Source: Tamlana crocina
GTDB taxonomy: Bacteria; Bacteroidota; Bacteroidia; Flavobacteriales; Flavobacteriaceae
Assembly (NCBI GenBank): GCA_040429635.1
Contig: CP158972.1
Span: 2,986,001-3,050,000 of the forward strand
Reading direction: 5' to 3'
Length of the DNA: 64,000 nucleotides
Part shown: in pieces, positions 1-7,881 of the stretch
Layout of the letters: each line of letters begins with the position of its first letter
How positions within the stretch are numbered: the stretch's first letter is position 1
The notes under the pieces: model-generated
The model's input: only the letters and a program-made list of their open reading frames with translations
Told to the model about the DNA's origin: nothing
Database searches by the model: none
Program-made: the position numbers and the translations under genes

Positions 1-1422
1 AGGGTCGCCTTGCCGCAATCCTTTTTCCTTTAAAATGGCCATTAATTCATTTTCCAATTCATCGTACTGATATTTACCCAAAAGGGCAAACCAATGGAAA
101 ATAGCACCTTCTCGCTTTACTTTTCCTTTGGCATGGAAATGATACCAAACAAGCCCCAAAACCACAATTCCTGTGGTAAAAAGAATAGGCATCCACCCTA
201 AATAAATAATCAATATAAACGAAATGACTATCCCAACAACTTGCATAAACGGATAAAGCGGTGACAAATACCCGGGATCGTAAGATTCGATTTTACTTTT
301 CCTGAAGACGATAACAGAAAAATTGATGAATATAAAAATGAGCAACTGAAAAGTACTGGCTAGTTTAACTATTCCTTCTTCAGACAATAAAAGGATGAAC
401 AAAATAATCAAAGCCGTTGTGAAAAATATGGCCATTACCGGAGTGCCCTTGCCTCCAATTTTAGACAGCACGGCGGGCAATAATTTGTCTCTCCCCATGG
501 CAAATGGATAACGGGAAGCAGATAAAAGTCCCGCATTACCCGTAGAAGCAAATGCGGCAAGAGCAGCAACAGACATTAGCAACACGCCCGCATTTTCCGG
601 TAACCAATTAAACATTTTCGATGCCGCAACGGCAGCAGGCGCCATTTCGTTAGCAAATGTTTCTGGTTCGATAACAGCCACCATGATGTAAACGCCCAAA
701 CCGTAAATGAGTCCGGTAACCACCAAAGACAGCACCATTCCCAAGGGGATATTCCTTTCTGGGTTTTTAATTTCTTCGGCTACACTCACAATTTGAGTGA
801 GCCCTAGGTACGATACAAAAACGAATCCAGCCGATGTGAACAGTCCGCCCATACCGTCTGAAAAAAATGGTGTAAACTGCTCTCCAAGTGCTTCTTTCCC
901 TAATGTGTTTCCGAAGCATATCAAGTAAATCCCATCAACAATAAATGTAATTAAGATGACTAACAGAAAGGTTACGAATACTTTTTGGAACGCCGACGTT
1001 TTTTTTGCTCCTACGAGATTTAAAGCCATAAAAAAAAGTGTAGCCACAATGGCAACGGTTTTAGTTGGAACATCCCAAAATATGGCCGCATAAGCACCGA
1101 TACCAATAATGGCGAAGGTCGTTTTTAGCATTAAGGCGAAATAGGTTCCTAGTCCACCAATAGTTCCCATTAAAGGCCCCAAACTTCTGTCGAGAAAGAA
1201 ATACGCTCCGCCTGACCGTGGTAAAGCGGTTGAGATTTCTGCAATACTGAACATGGACGGTAATATTAATACCCCAGCAAGCATATAGGCCAAAAACACC
1301 GATGCTCCTGTATAATGAGACGCTATACCTGGCAGTAAAAAAAAGCCGGAACTGAACATAGCCCCTGTACTAATGGCAAAAACATCAAACAGCCCTAATT
1401 CTTTTTTTAGTCTCTTTCTCAT
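1..1422 (-). CDS. APC-family amino acid permease (3' end outside the window)
   Basis: Inner-membrane amino acid/polyamine transporter of the APC superfamily. The ATG at 1422 opens a frame with no stop to the window edge, giving 474 visible residues. After a short basic N-terminus comes the first-helix motif GAMFSSGFFLLPG, the family's glycine-rich unwound segment. Next are GGAYFFLDRSLGP and a long series of hydrophobic helices to about residue 430. The last 40 residues are polar (AKGKVKREGAIFHWFALL), which suggests a cytoplasmic C-terminal region beginning where the window ends. Substrate cannot be told from sequence. The gene stands alone here; the next gene (mazG) is also on the minus strand, 180 bp upstream. 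Confidence 0.85.
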   Translation of the reverse strand, partial: MRKRLKKELGLFDVFAISTGAMFSSGFFLLPGIASHYTGASVFLAYMLAGVLILPSMFSIAEISTALPRSGGAYFFLDRSLGPLMGTIGGLGTYFALMLKTTFAIIGIGAYAAIFWDVPTKTVAIVATLFFMALNLVGAKKTSAFQKVFVTFLLVILITFIVDGIYLICFGNTLGKEALGEQFTPFFSDGMGGLFTSAGFVFVSYLGLTQIVSVAEEIKNPERNIPLGMVLSLVVTGLIYGLGVYIMVAVIEPETFANEMAPAAVAASKMFNWLPENAGVLLMSVAALAAFASTGNAGLLSASRYPFAMGRDKLLPAVLSKIGGKGTPVMAIFFTTALIILFILLLSEEGIVKLASTFQLLIFIFINFSVIVFRKSKIESYDPGYLSPLYPFMQVVGIVISFILIIYLGWMPILFTTGIVVLGLVWYHFHAKGKVKREGAIFHWFALLGKYQYDELENELMAILKEKGLRQGDP

Positions 1423-1603
1423 AATTAAACATGTCAAAAAAGGTTTAACTATTACTAATCTGATTAAAAGATAAGAAAAAGTAATTATTTAAATTCGAAG
1501 GAACAGAAAATTACACGCGAATACGCCTGTATTTATAATAAGATATCGTTTTATCTCAATGGAATCCTTGTTTTTTCTGACCCAATGGATAAACTGCTGC
1601 TAA

Positions 1604-2377
1604 CTAAAGTTGTTTGGCCTCTTCCCAAAACACGTCCATTTCGGCCAAAGTCATGTCTTTTAAAGGTTTATTCAAATTTTTAGCCTTGCCTTCTAAATAT
1701 TGAAATCGTTTAGAAAATTTTTTATTGGTACGCTCCAAGGCATTTTCTGGGTTTATATTCAAAAATCGGGCATAGTTAACCATGGAAAACAGCACATCGC
1801 CAAACTCACTTTCAATGGCATCGACATCACCGCTTTTTACTTCGGCTTTAAATTCATTGAGCTCCTCCTCTACTTTTTCCCAAACTTGGTTGGGCTGCTC
1901 CCAATCGAAGCCCACACCAGCCACTTTTTCTTGAATCCTGTTGGCTTTTACCAATGCTGGCAAACTTCTGGGCACACCTTCCAACACGCTTTTTTTGCCT
2001 TCTTTTAATTTTAGGTTTTCCCAATTTCGTTTTACATCGTCTTCATTTTCAACTTTTACATCGCTGTAAATGTGCGGATGTCTGCTTATCAATTTTTCGC
2101 ATATGCTGTTGCAGACATCAGCAATATCAAAATCGTTGGTTTCACTACCAATTTTTGAGTAGAACACAATGTGGAGCAATACATCGCCCAATTCTTTTTT
2201 TACTTCCTCCAAGTCGTTGTCCAAAATGGCGTCTCCCAACTCGTAAGTTTCTTCAATAGTTAAGTGCCGAAGCGTTTCTATAGTCTGTTTTTTGTCCCAC
2301 GGACACTGCTCACGGAGCTCGTCCATAATGGTGAGTAATCTATCGAAGGCCTTTAGTTGTTCTGCTCTTGAATTCAT
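1604..2377 (-). CDS. mazG: Nucleoside triphosphate pyrophosphohydrolase MazG
   Basis: Cytoplasmic house-cleaning enzyme that hydrolyses NTPs and dNTPs to the monophosphate and pyrophosphate. The 257 residues match the two-domain MazG length (about 260). The N-terminal domain has CPWDKKQT (25-32), EETYE (42-46) and ELGD (62-65), the metal-binding acidic helices. The C-terminal copy has a second acidic set, EEELNE (about 170-175) and EFGD (191-194). Both acidic sets are intact, so the C-terminal active site should work. The start is the only sensible ATG and has a short AT-rich upstream region. No operon partner is visible. Confidence 0.95.
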   Translation of the reverse strand: MNSRAEQLKAFDRLLTIMDELREQCPWDKKQTIETLRHLTIEETYELGDAILDNDLEEVKKELGDVLLHIVFYSKIGSETNDFDIADVCNSICEKLISRHPHIYSDVKVENEDDVKRNWENLKLKEGKKSVLEGVPRSLPALVKANRIQEKVAGVGFDWEQPNQVWEKVEEELNEFKAEVKSGDVDAIESEFGDVLFSMVNYARFLNINPENALERTNKKFSKRFQYLEGKAKNLNKPLKDMTLAEMDVFWEEAKQL

Positions 2378-2547
2378 TGAAATACTTTAAAATATTTCCC
2401 GTAAAAGTATAAATAACTTTGAAAAGTATTGTTATGACAAAACGTGAACAAAATCAACATTAATCTTTGAAAAATAATATTTTTTATTAATTTAGTGATA
2501 TAATTCTCTCATTTTTAACAACAACCAAGCCCTAAACCCCAAATAAA

Positions 2548-3222
2548 ATGAGATTCTTTTTGTTGTTATTACTTTTCCCAGGAAACCTATTTGCCCAAGT
2601 TGGCATTGGAACCACTGAACCTACAGCCGCTCTGGATGTAAATGGCACGTTTAGAGTTAGAACCACTACTAATGAAACCGACAAAGAGGTTATTAGAGAT
2701 TCCATTTTAGTGATCTCCCGATCGGGGAACGTAAACCGTGTTGAAAGCACCGAAATTATAGATGCTGCATTACCCTCTATGGTACGGGCTTCTTTTTCTA
2801 ATAGTGGAGACATTGGGCACACCATGTTTTCTGGAAGCAGTGTTTTAACATTTAACAACGAACTTTCAGACTCAAACGATGAGTTTGATACAGCAACATA
2901 CACATTTACCGCCAAACAGGACGGAATTTACCATATTAGTGCACAGATGAAAATAAGCTCTTCGCTTTCTGTAAGTACAAACATTGGTTTGGGTATTTAT
3001 AAAAATGGAAGCTTAGTTGCCGAGCAAAATTACATTAATGTTCAAGTAAGTGTACTAAGCTTATTAAATGTTAACGTTTCTCCACCCATCCGTTATGTTA
3101 CTACCGTTATAGATTTAAACGAAAACGATACCATTCACTTTGAAGTTACCTCATCATTAGGCTCCATAAATATAGAAGGCGCTTCTACCGAAAGTTACTG
3201 TGCTATTTATCAAATACGATAG
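2548..3222 (+). CDS. Secreted C1q/TNF-like domain protein
   Basis: Exported protein of 224 residues with no enzymatic motif. A signal peptide covers residues 1-16 (cleavage after NLFA). It is followed by QVGIGTTEPTAALDVNGT, a head sequence common in Bacteroidota surface and fibre-like proteins. Residues from about 88 to the end are beta-rich, with a C1q/TNF-type pattern: DTATYTFTAKQDGIYHIS, then IGLGIYKNGSLVAEQNY, ending in YCAIYQIR. Such jelly-roll modules usually trimerise and mediate binding or adhesion; the ligand is unknown. The gene is monocistronic, between mazG (divergent) and the terminator of the DUF4252 operon (convergent). Confidence 0.7.
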   Translation: MRFFLLLLLFPGNLFAQVGIGTTEPTAALDVNGTFRVRTTTNETDKEVIRDSILVISRSGNVNRVESTEIIDAALPSMVRASFSNSGDIGHTMFSGSSVLTFNNELSDSNDEFDTATYTFTAKQDGIYHISAQMKISSSLSVSTNIGLGIYKNGSLVAEQNYINVQVSVLSLLNVNVSPPIRYVTTVIDLNENDTIHFEVTSSLGSINIEGASTESYCAIYQIR

Positions 3223-3238
3223 CTCTATTTTTTCCAAA

Positions 3239-3270
3239 GAAAAAGCCATCCCTGAAAAGAGATGGCTACT
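3239..3270 (-). terminator. Rho-independent terminator of the DUF4252 operon
   Basis: Arms AGCCATC (3244-3250) and GATGGCT (3261-3267) form a 7-bp stem. On the minus strand the stem is followed by a T-rich tract (3239-3243), so it best serves the operon ending at 3298. It could also stop read-through from the C1q-like gene. Confidence 0.6.
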
Positions 3271-3297
3271 AATCATTCTTTTATCGTTTAAGCCTTT

Positions 3298-3840
3298 TTA
3301 CTTAAAAAAATTCATAATATTTTCCACTTGACTTTGATCGAAGTTGGATTGCTTCATGACGTTGATTAATGTGAGCATTTTTTCGGGGTTCATGTCGTCG
3401 CCCAAAATCCGTACAATACCAAAACCCAACTCTTTTGAATTTCCAAAAACTATCACCTCATCCGCCTCGTCATCGTCACCAATATATTTCACCTCAATTT
3501 TGTTGCCTTTATCGCTAAATTCCATCAAGTCGTAGTACTTGCTTTGGTTTAAAATGGATTTCACTTTTGCGAGTTCGGTGTGGTACGATTCGGTATTGGC
3601 TTCGTTAATCTTATATCCCAAAAAATTTAATTTATCTACCGAATTATAGGCTTCGGTCTGTTCTGGGGTGAATTGGGTTTTATCGACCTCAATCATTGAC
3701 AACGGAAAATCTTGTGTGATAAAGTTTTTATTCTCCTGATTTTCTACGTAATACCGCTGTAAACTCACCTCGTTACCGCAGCTTGACAAAAAGGCTGCGG
3801 TAAAAAAGGTAAAAATTAAATATTTAACTGCTCGTTGCAT
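3298..3840 (-). CDS. DUF4252 lipoprotein (second of two)
   Basis: Membrane-anchored lipoprotein of 180 residues. The signal peptide ends in the lipobox FLSSC (Cys 21). The body matches the DUF4252 pattern seen in Bacteroidota: a polar alpha/beta domain ending in DDMNPEKMLTLINVMKQS. Function is unknown. It follows the other DUF4252 gene by 9 bp and is the last gene of a sigma factor operon. An envelope-associated effector or sensor role is inferred only from that context. Confidence 0.75.
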   Translation of the reverse strand: MQRAVKYLIFTFFTAAFLSSCGNEVSLQRYYVENQENKNFITQDFPLSMIEVDKTQFTPEQTEAYNSVDKLNFLGYKINEANTESYHTELAKVKSILNQSKYYDLMEFSDKGNKIEVKYIGDDDEADEVIVFGNSKELGFGIVRILGDDMNPEKMLTLINVMKQSNFDQSQVENIMNFFK

Positions 3841-3849
3841 GATGGATGA

Positions 3850-4410
3850 TTATTTGTTTTTCTCTAGGTGTTTTCCTCCCGGTATGTTCATTTTATCGGT
3901 GAGTTTCGATATTTCATTCAAATTAATATCACCGGTGAGCGACACCACAACGGTTTCAATTTTGCGCTCTTTTCCGTTAATCTCTATTTTGTCTTGCATC
4001 ACTTTATCAATGCCGTTTACAAAGATCAAAAGTTCCTTTACGTGGTCGGCATCCTTGCCCTCCTTAACATAAAAATTAACGTTGGTGCCATCGTCCTTTA
4101 CTTCCATCAATTCTTCCAAACTACTGGAACGCGACTTTACCCACTTGGCTATATCGCCCGAAATAGACTGGTTATCGGTTACTATGGTTTTAAAACTGGT
4201 GATGCTTTTTACCATATCCATATAAGCCCTAGCTTCGGCATCATCGGTATCGATGCCTATTTTTGCTATCATCTGGAACATTTTAGGCTTAATGTTTACG
4301 TAGGTAACATCGGTATTGTCGCTATATTTTTCAAAAATATCCTTTTGTGCCAATGCGGTTAGCGGCAGTAACATTACGGCCATTGCTATTAATATGATTC
4401 TATTTTTCAT
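3850..4410 (-). CDS. DUF4252 secreted protein (first of two)
   Basis: Periplasmic protein of 186 residues with a signal peptide cleaved after LTALA (about residue 21). There is no lipobox, unlike its downstream paralogue. The segment AKWVKSRSSSLEELMEVKDDG and the run of hydrophobic strands fit DUF4252. It lies between the anti-sigma-like gene (86 bp upstream) and the lipoprotein paralogue (9 bp downstream). That gap contains a 16-bp palindrome. One soluble and one lipidated paralogue in tandem suggests a pair that work together; this is inference. Confidence 0.75.
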   Translation of the reverse strand: MKNRIILIAMAVMLLPLTALAQKDIFEKYSDNTDVTYVNIKPKMFQMIAKIGIDTDDAEARAYMDMVKSITSFKTIVTDNQSISGDIAKWVKSRSSSLEELMEVKDDGTNVNFYVKEGKDADHVKELLIFVNGIDKVMQDKIEINGKERKIETVVVSLTGDINLNEISKLTDKMNIPGGKHLEKNK

Positions 4411-4470
4411 GGTTCTTGTTTTTAAGTTATTTAATACGTTCTGTTTTTTTTTGATTCATGCTGAAACGCC

Positions 4471-4486
4471 CCCGATAATTATCGGG
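4471..4486. repeat. 16-bp perfect palindrome CCCGATAATTATCGGG
   Basis: Self-complementary sequence between the anti-sigma-like gene and the first DUF4252 gene. Short palindromes of this kind recur in flavobacterial intergenic DNA. On transcription it would form a strong hairpin inside the operon and could protect or attenuate the mRNA. A related hairpin (TCCCGAA/TTCGGGA) lies at 10025-10043. Confidence 0.6.
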
Positions 4487-4496
4487 ACAGCAAATG

Positions 4497-4973
4497 CTAG
4501 TTTTTAAAGATTATACTTGTGGTGTTTTCAATCGTGTTAAGATAGTTTAAGGTTGAAGTGCCTTTGTCTACTTCCTTTAAATACCCCACGGTTGAAGCGC
4601 CTTGGTTGAATTTTTGGGAAATCAGTTCCATTGATTTTGAAAATTCATTAAAGGCCAATTCTGGGTCTTCATAAGTTCCTAATTCATTCGCTTTATTGAA
4701 TGATTGATTCAGGTAAAACCCGAGCATAAGAACGGCTACAGCTGCGACAGAAATCCATTTGTAATTAAATCTACTTTTAGTTTTTAATGGAATGTCTTTA
4801 GTAAACTGTTCCTGCTGACTTACCGAAAAATACGCAAACATGGGCTTGTAATGCTCTAAATGCGGAGCAACCGTGTCGCTTAAAAAATAGTGTTTTAACA
4901 CTTGCTCTTCCTTTAGGGTGGTTTCGCCTTTTTCGTATTTCTCCAGTAATTTTTCTATATTATTTAATACCAT
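4497..4973 (-). CDS. Single-pass membrane protein, probable anti-sigma factor
   Basis: 158 residues with one transmembrane segment at about 72-89 (WISVAAVAVLMLGFYL). The N-terminal 70 residues are probably cytoplasmic (EKLLEKYEKGETTLKEEQVLKHYFL) and the C-terminus periplasmic. This topology and the 14-bp overlap with the upstream ECF sigma gene are typical of sigma/anti-sigma pairs. No zinc-binding HxxxCxxC motif is visible, so it is not a ZAS-type anti-sigma. No specific family was recognised with certainty. Confidence 0.65.
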   Translation of the reverse strand: MVLNNIEKLLEKYEKGETTLKEEQVLKHYFLSDTVAPHLEHYKPMFAYFSVSQQEQFTKDIPLKTKSRFNYKWISVAAVAVLMLGFYLNQSFNKANELGTYEDPELAFNEFSKSMELISQKFNQGASTVGYLKEVDKGTSTLNYLNTIENTTSIIFKN

Positions 4974-5469
4974 AATTATGTGTATTAGTCAATTTTTCCC
5001 GTATTGTTTTTCTCGCTCTCGATAACGCCACGCGCACTGCCGTTTGGTTCATATCGAGCATTTTTGCAATCTCATCGTAATCGTATTCTTCAACATCCCT
5101 TAACTGAATAATCATGCGTTGCTGTTCGGGCAATCCTTCAATAATTCTGCCCACCCAGTTTACGCTATCGTTTAGCTCAACCTGTTTTTGCAATGCCGTT
5201 TGGTTGTCTTCGTAATTGCTGTGCACCAATTTTAGGTTTTGTGCTTGCTTCGACTTTAATTTATCAAAACAGTAATTCTTGGTCATCGTCATCGAAAAAG
5301 CTTCAACGTTTTTATATTCCTGAATCTTTTTCTTGTTGTTCCATAATTTCAAAAGCACTTCCTGCGTGGCATCTTCGGCCTCCTCGGTCGATACCAACAG
5401 CCGTTTTGCTAAACGAAACACCTTATCCTTAAAAGGCATTACAATATTTAAAAACTCGGTTTGAGTCAT
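4960..5469 (-). CDS. ECF RNA polymerase sigma factor
   Basis: Alternative sigma-70 factor of 169 residues that directs RNA polymerase to a specific promoter set. Region 2 spans about 10-75 and includes EEAEDATQEVLLKLW (30-44). Region 4 spans about 105-160 with LPEQQRMIIQLRDVEEYDYDEIAKML followed by the helix-turn-helix MNQTAVRVALSRARK. It begins a four-gene operon: sigma, anti-sigma-like protein, two DUF4252 proteins. Its stop overlaps the next start by 14 bp, implying coupled translation. It diverges from the S41 protease gene, with an 11-bp inverted repeat between them. Confidence 0.93.
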   Translation of the reverse strand: MTQTEFLNIVMPFKDKVFRLAKRLLVSTEEAEDATQEVLLKLWNNKKKIQEYKNVEAFSMTMTKNYCFDKLKSKQAQNLKLVHSNYEDNQTALQKQVELNDSVNWVGRIIEGLPEQQRMIIQLRDVEEYDYDEIAKMLDMNQTAVRVALSRARKTIREKLTNTHNYGIK

Positions 5470-5560
5470 TTTGGTCTGGTTTAAAAACAGCTTGGTTATT
5501 GCTATTTGATATTACGACGAAGTAGTTTCAATTTTGTTACAAAAGTTTTTTAATAAGCAA

Positions 5561-5601
5561 TAATGTAAGTAATTTTAGAGTTTTATAGACTACTTACATT
5601 A
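5561..5601. repeat. 11-bp perfect inverted repeat in a divergent promoter region
   Basis: Arms TAATGTAAGTA (5561-5571) and TACTTACATTA (5591-5601) are exact complements separated by 19 bp. They sit 10 bp before the S41 protease ATG and 91 bp from the sigma factor start. It could be a protein-binding site or an mRNA hairpin. Confidence 0.6.
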
Positions 5602-5611
5602 AAATTGTTAT

Positions 5612-7096
5612 ATGCGAAATTTAAAAGCCCTAATTCTACTCTTCATGGTATCACTGCTAACGGTGAGTTGTTTTGAAGACAACGACGACATTCCCGTTTC
5701 CACGGAAGAGATAAACGACTTTGTTTGGAAAGGCATGAACCTGTTTTACCTGTACAAAGCAGATGTGCCCAAATTATCGGATAACGAATTTGGGATTAAC
5801 ACCGTTGAAAACAGATATGGGCAAACAGCAGCCTACAGTAATTATTTGAGCAATTTCGAAAGCCCTGAAGACCTTTTTGAAAGTTTAATATACAACCGCC
5901 CCTCCGTTGACCGTTTCAGTTGGATTGTTAACGATTACATTGCTTTAGAGCAGTTTTTTGACGGCGTTGTTACCAGCAACGGTATGGAATATCAACTATT
6001 CCGATTTTCATCAACCGACACCAACCGCTACGGTGTGGTAACCCATGTATTGCCCAACACCAGTGCCGAAACCCAAGGTGTAAAACGGGGCGATATTTTT
6101 TATGGTATAGACGGCAACCAATTAACAGCAAATAACGCCTCCCAGCTTTTAAACCAAGACAGCTATACCATCAACTTAGGAAGCTACGACACCAATGGTA
6201 CGGAAGAACTGAGCGATGACTCTATTACCCCTACCTCCCAAGCCATCAACTTAAACAAAATTCAATACACCGAAAACCCCATTCTATTGAGTGATGTCTT
6301 AAACGTAAACGGTACCAACATTGCTTATTTAATGTACAACGGCTTTACGGGTACCGAGCAGTTTAACCAAGAACTCAATAGCACTTTCGGATCCTTTAAA
6401 AATGCAGGTGCTACCGAATTGGTTTTAGATTTGCGCTATAACCCAGGCGGTTCGGTTTATACCGCCATCATGCTCGGCAGCTTGGTAACAGGGCAGTTTA
6501 CAGGAGAAATATTTAGCACCGAACAATGGAACGCCGAATTTCAAGAGGCCTTTGAAGACGAAGACCCCGAATTGCTCATCAACCGATTTATCGACAATAA
6601 TGATGGTACGCCGCTTAACAGTCTTAATCTCTCAAAAGTTTATGTTTTAACTACAGGCAGGAGTGCTTCAGCAAGCGAATTGGTCATTAACTCGTTACGC
6701 CCTTATATTGAAGTCGTTCAAATAGGAACCTCCACGGCCGGTAAGTACCAGGCTTCAACCACACTTTACGATTCACCCAATTTTAGACGTGAAGGGGTTA
6801 ACCCTAACCATACTTACGCCATGCAGCCATTAATTTTTAAATCGGCTAACGTAAACGGTGTAAGCGATTATTTTGATGGTCTTTCTCCCGATATTGCCAT
6901 TGGCGAACAAATTAACAATCTGGGGATTTTAGGTGATGAAAACGAACCACTTTTGGCCGAGGCTATAGCAAACATAACCGGCAGCAGTCGTGCACTAAAG
7001 CAAAAAACGGAATATTTGGAAATCACAAATGGCAGTGAGGACTTTAAACCATTTGAAAAAGGTATGTATGTTGAAAATAAATTTCCCAACTTTTAA
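5612..7096 (+). CDS. S41 family C-terminal processing peptidase lipoprotein
   Basis: Envelope serine protease of 494 residues. The lipobox LTVSC places the lipidated Cys at residue 20. A PDZ-like segment lies around 140-200 (HVLPNTSAETQGVKRGDIFYGIDG). The S41 core follows: YLMYNGF, LVLDLRYNPGGS (270-281), the serine motif TGRSASASE (348-356) and the lysine in GTSTAGKYQ (Lys 378). The Ser/Lys dyad is therefore intact. The start is the only ATG before the signal peptide. The PP-loop ATPase gene follows after 9 bp, suggesting co-transcription. Its substrate is unknown. Confidence 0.88.
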   Translation: MRNLKALILLFMVSLLTVSCFEDNDDIPVSTEEINDFVWKGMNLFYLYKADVPKLSDNEFGINTVENRYGQTAAYSNYLSNFESPEDLFESLIYNRPSVDRFSWIVNDYIALEQFFDGVVTSNGMEYQLFRFSSTDTNRYGVVTHVLPNTSAETQGVKRGDIFYGIDGNQLTANNASQLLNQDSYTINLGSYDTNGTEELSDDSITPTSQAINLNKIQYTENPILLSDVLNVNGTNIAYLMYNGFTGTEQFNQELNSTFGSFKNAGATELVLDLRYNPGGSVYTAIMLGSLVTGQFTGEIFSTEQWNAEFQEAFEDEDPELLINRFIDNNDGTPLNSLNLSKVYVLTTGRSASASELVINSLRPYIEVVQIGTSTAGKYQASTTLYDSPNFRREGVNPNHTYAMQPLIFKSANVNGVSDYFDGLSPDIAIGEQINNLGILGDENEPLLAEAIANITGSSRALKQKTEYLEITNGSEDFKPFEKGMYVENKFPNF

Positions 7097-7105
7097 TACG
7101 AACTT

Positions 7106-7819
7106 TTGAGTAAACACAAAACCTATTTCAACTGGAGTACGGGTAAAGATTCGGCCTTGGCACTGTACCACTTGCTTCAAAATAAAAATTTTTCAGTTGA
7201 AAAACTCGTTACCACAGTAAACAGTCATTTCAATCGGGTATCGATGCACGGACTTCGGAATGAATTGCTCGTAGCCCAGACCAACGCCATTAAAATTCCC
7301 GCCAGTTTAATCGAACTTCCCGAAATGCCCAGTATGGCCGTTTATGAACAAAAAATGACCGAAACCATTTCCCAATTAAAAAGTGAAGGCTTTACCCATG
7401 CCGCCTTTGGTGATATTTTTTTGGAAGATTTAAAAAGCTACCGAGAAAGTCAATTGGAAAAAGTAGGTATAAAAACGGTTTTTCCTATTTGGAAGCGAGA
7501 CACTAAAACTCTGTTAACCGAGTTTTTAGATTTGGGTTTTAAAACCATTGTGGTTTGTGCCAATTCAAAATATTTTGGCGAAGACTTTGTCGGAACAACA
7601 ATCGACAAGCACTTTATCGAAAACCTTCCTGAAGGTGTAGATGCCTGCGGCGAAAATGGCGAATTCCACACTTTTTGTTTCGACGGCCCCATTTTCAATA
7701 AACCTATTGAATTTTCAATAGGCGAAAAAGTATACCGCGAATATGATAACCCCAACACAGACGATTCCATTTGCAAATCTGAGAAATATGGGGTTTGGTA
7801 TTGCGATTTGATTCCATAA
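7106..7819 (+). CDS. Dph6-like PP-loop ATPase (diphthine-ammonia ligase family)
   Basis: Cytoplasmic ATP pyrophosphatase of 237 residues related to the archaeal/eukaryal diphthine-ammonia ligase family. The PP-loop STGKDSALALYHL begins at residue 11 (usual form SGGKDS). The second family block is AFGDIFLEDLKSYRESQL (about 99-116). Bacteria lack diphthamide, so the true substrate here is unknown. The start is TTG, 9 bp after the S41 stop; no ATG fits the PP-loop spacing. It converges on btuB with a terminator between, so any B12 link is positional only. Confidence 0.8.
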   Translation: MSKHKTYFNWSTGKDSALALYHLLQNKNFSVEKLVTTVNSHFNRVSMHGLRNELLVAQTNAIKIPASLIELPEMPSMAVYEQKMTETISQLKSEGFTHAAFGDIFLEDLKSYRESQLEKVGIKTVFPIWKRDTKTLLTEFLDLGFKTIVVCANSKYFGEDFVGTTIDKHFIENLPEGVDACGENGEFHTFCFDGPIFNKPIEFSIGEKVYREYDNPNTDDSICKSEKYGVWYCDLIP

Positions 7820-7822
7820 AAA

Positions 7823-7845
7823 ATGCCTCCAAAAAGCGGAGGCAT
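7823..7845. terminator. Hairpin between the Dph6-like gene and btuB
   Basis: Stem ATGCCTCC/GGAGGCAT with a 7-nt loop directly after the Dph6-like stop. Flanking A and T tracts are short. It probably acts in both directions for the converging genes. Confidence 0.65.
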
Positions 7846-7881
7846 TTGAAATAAGCGGTTAAGACTGGAGAAAATATTGAT

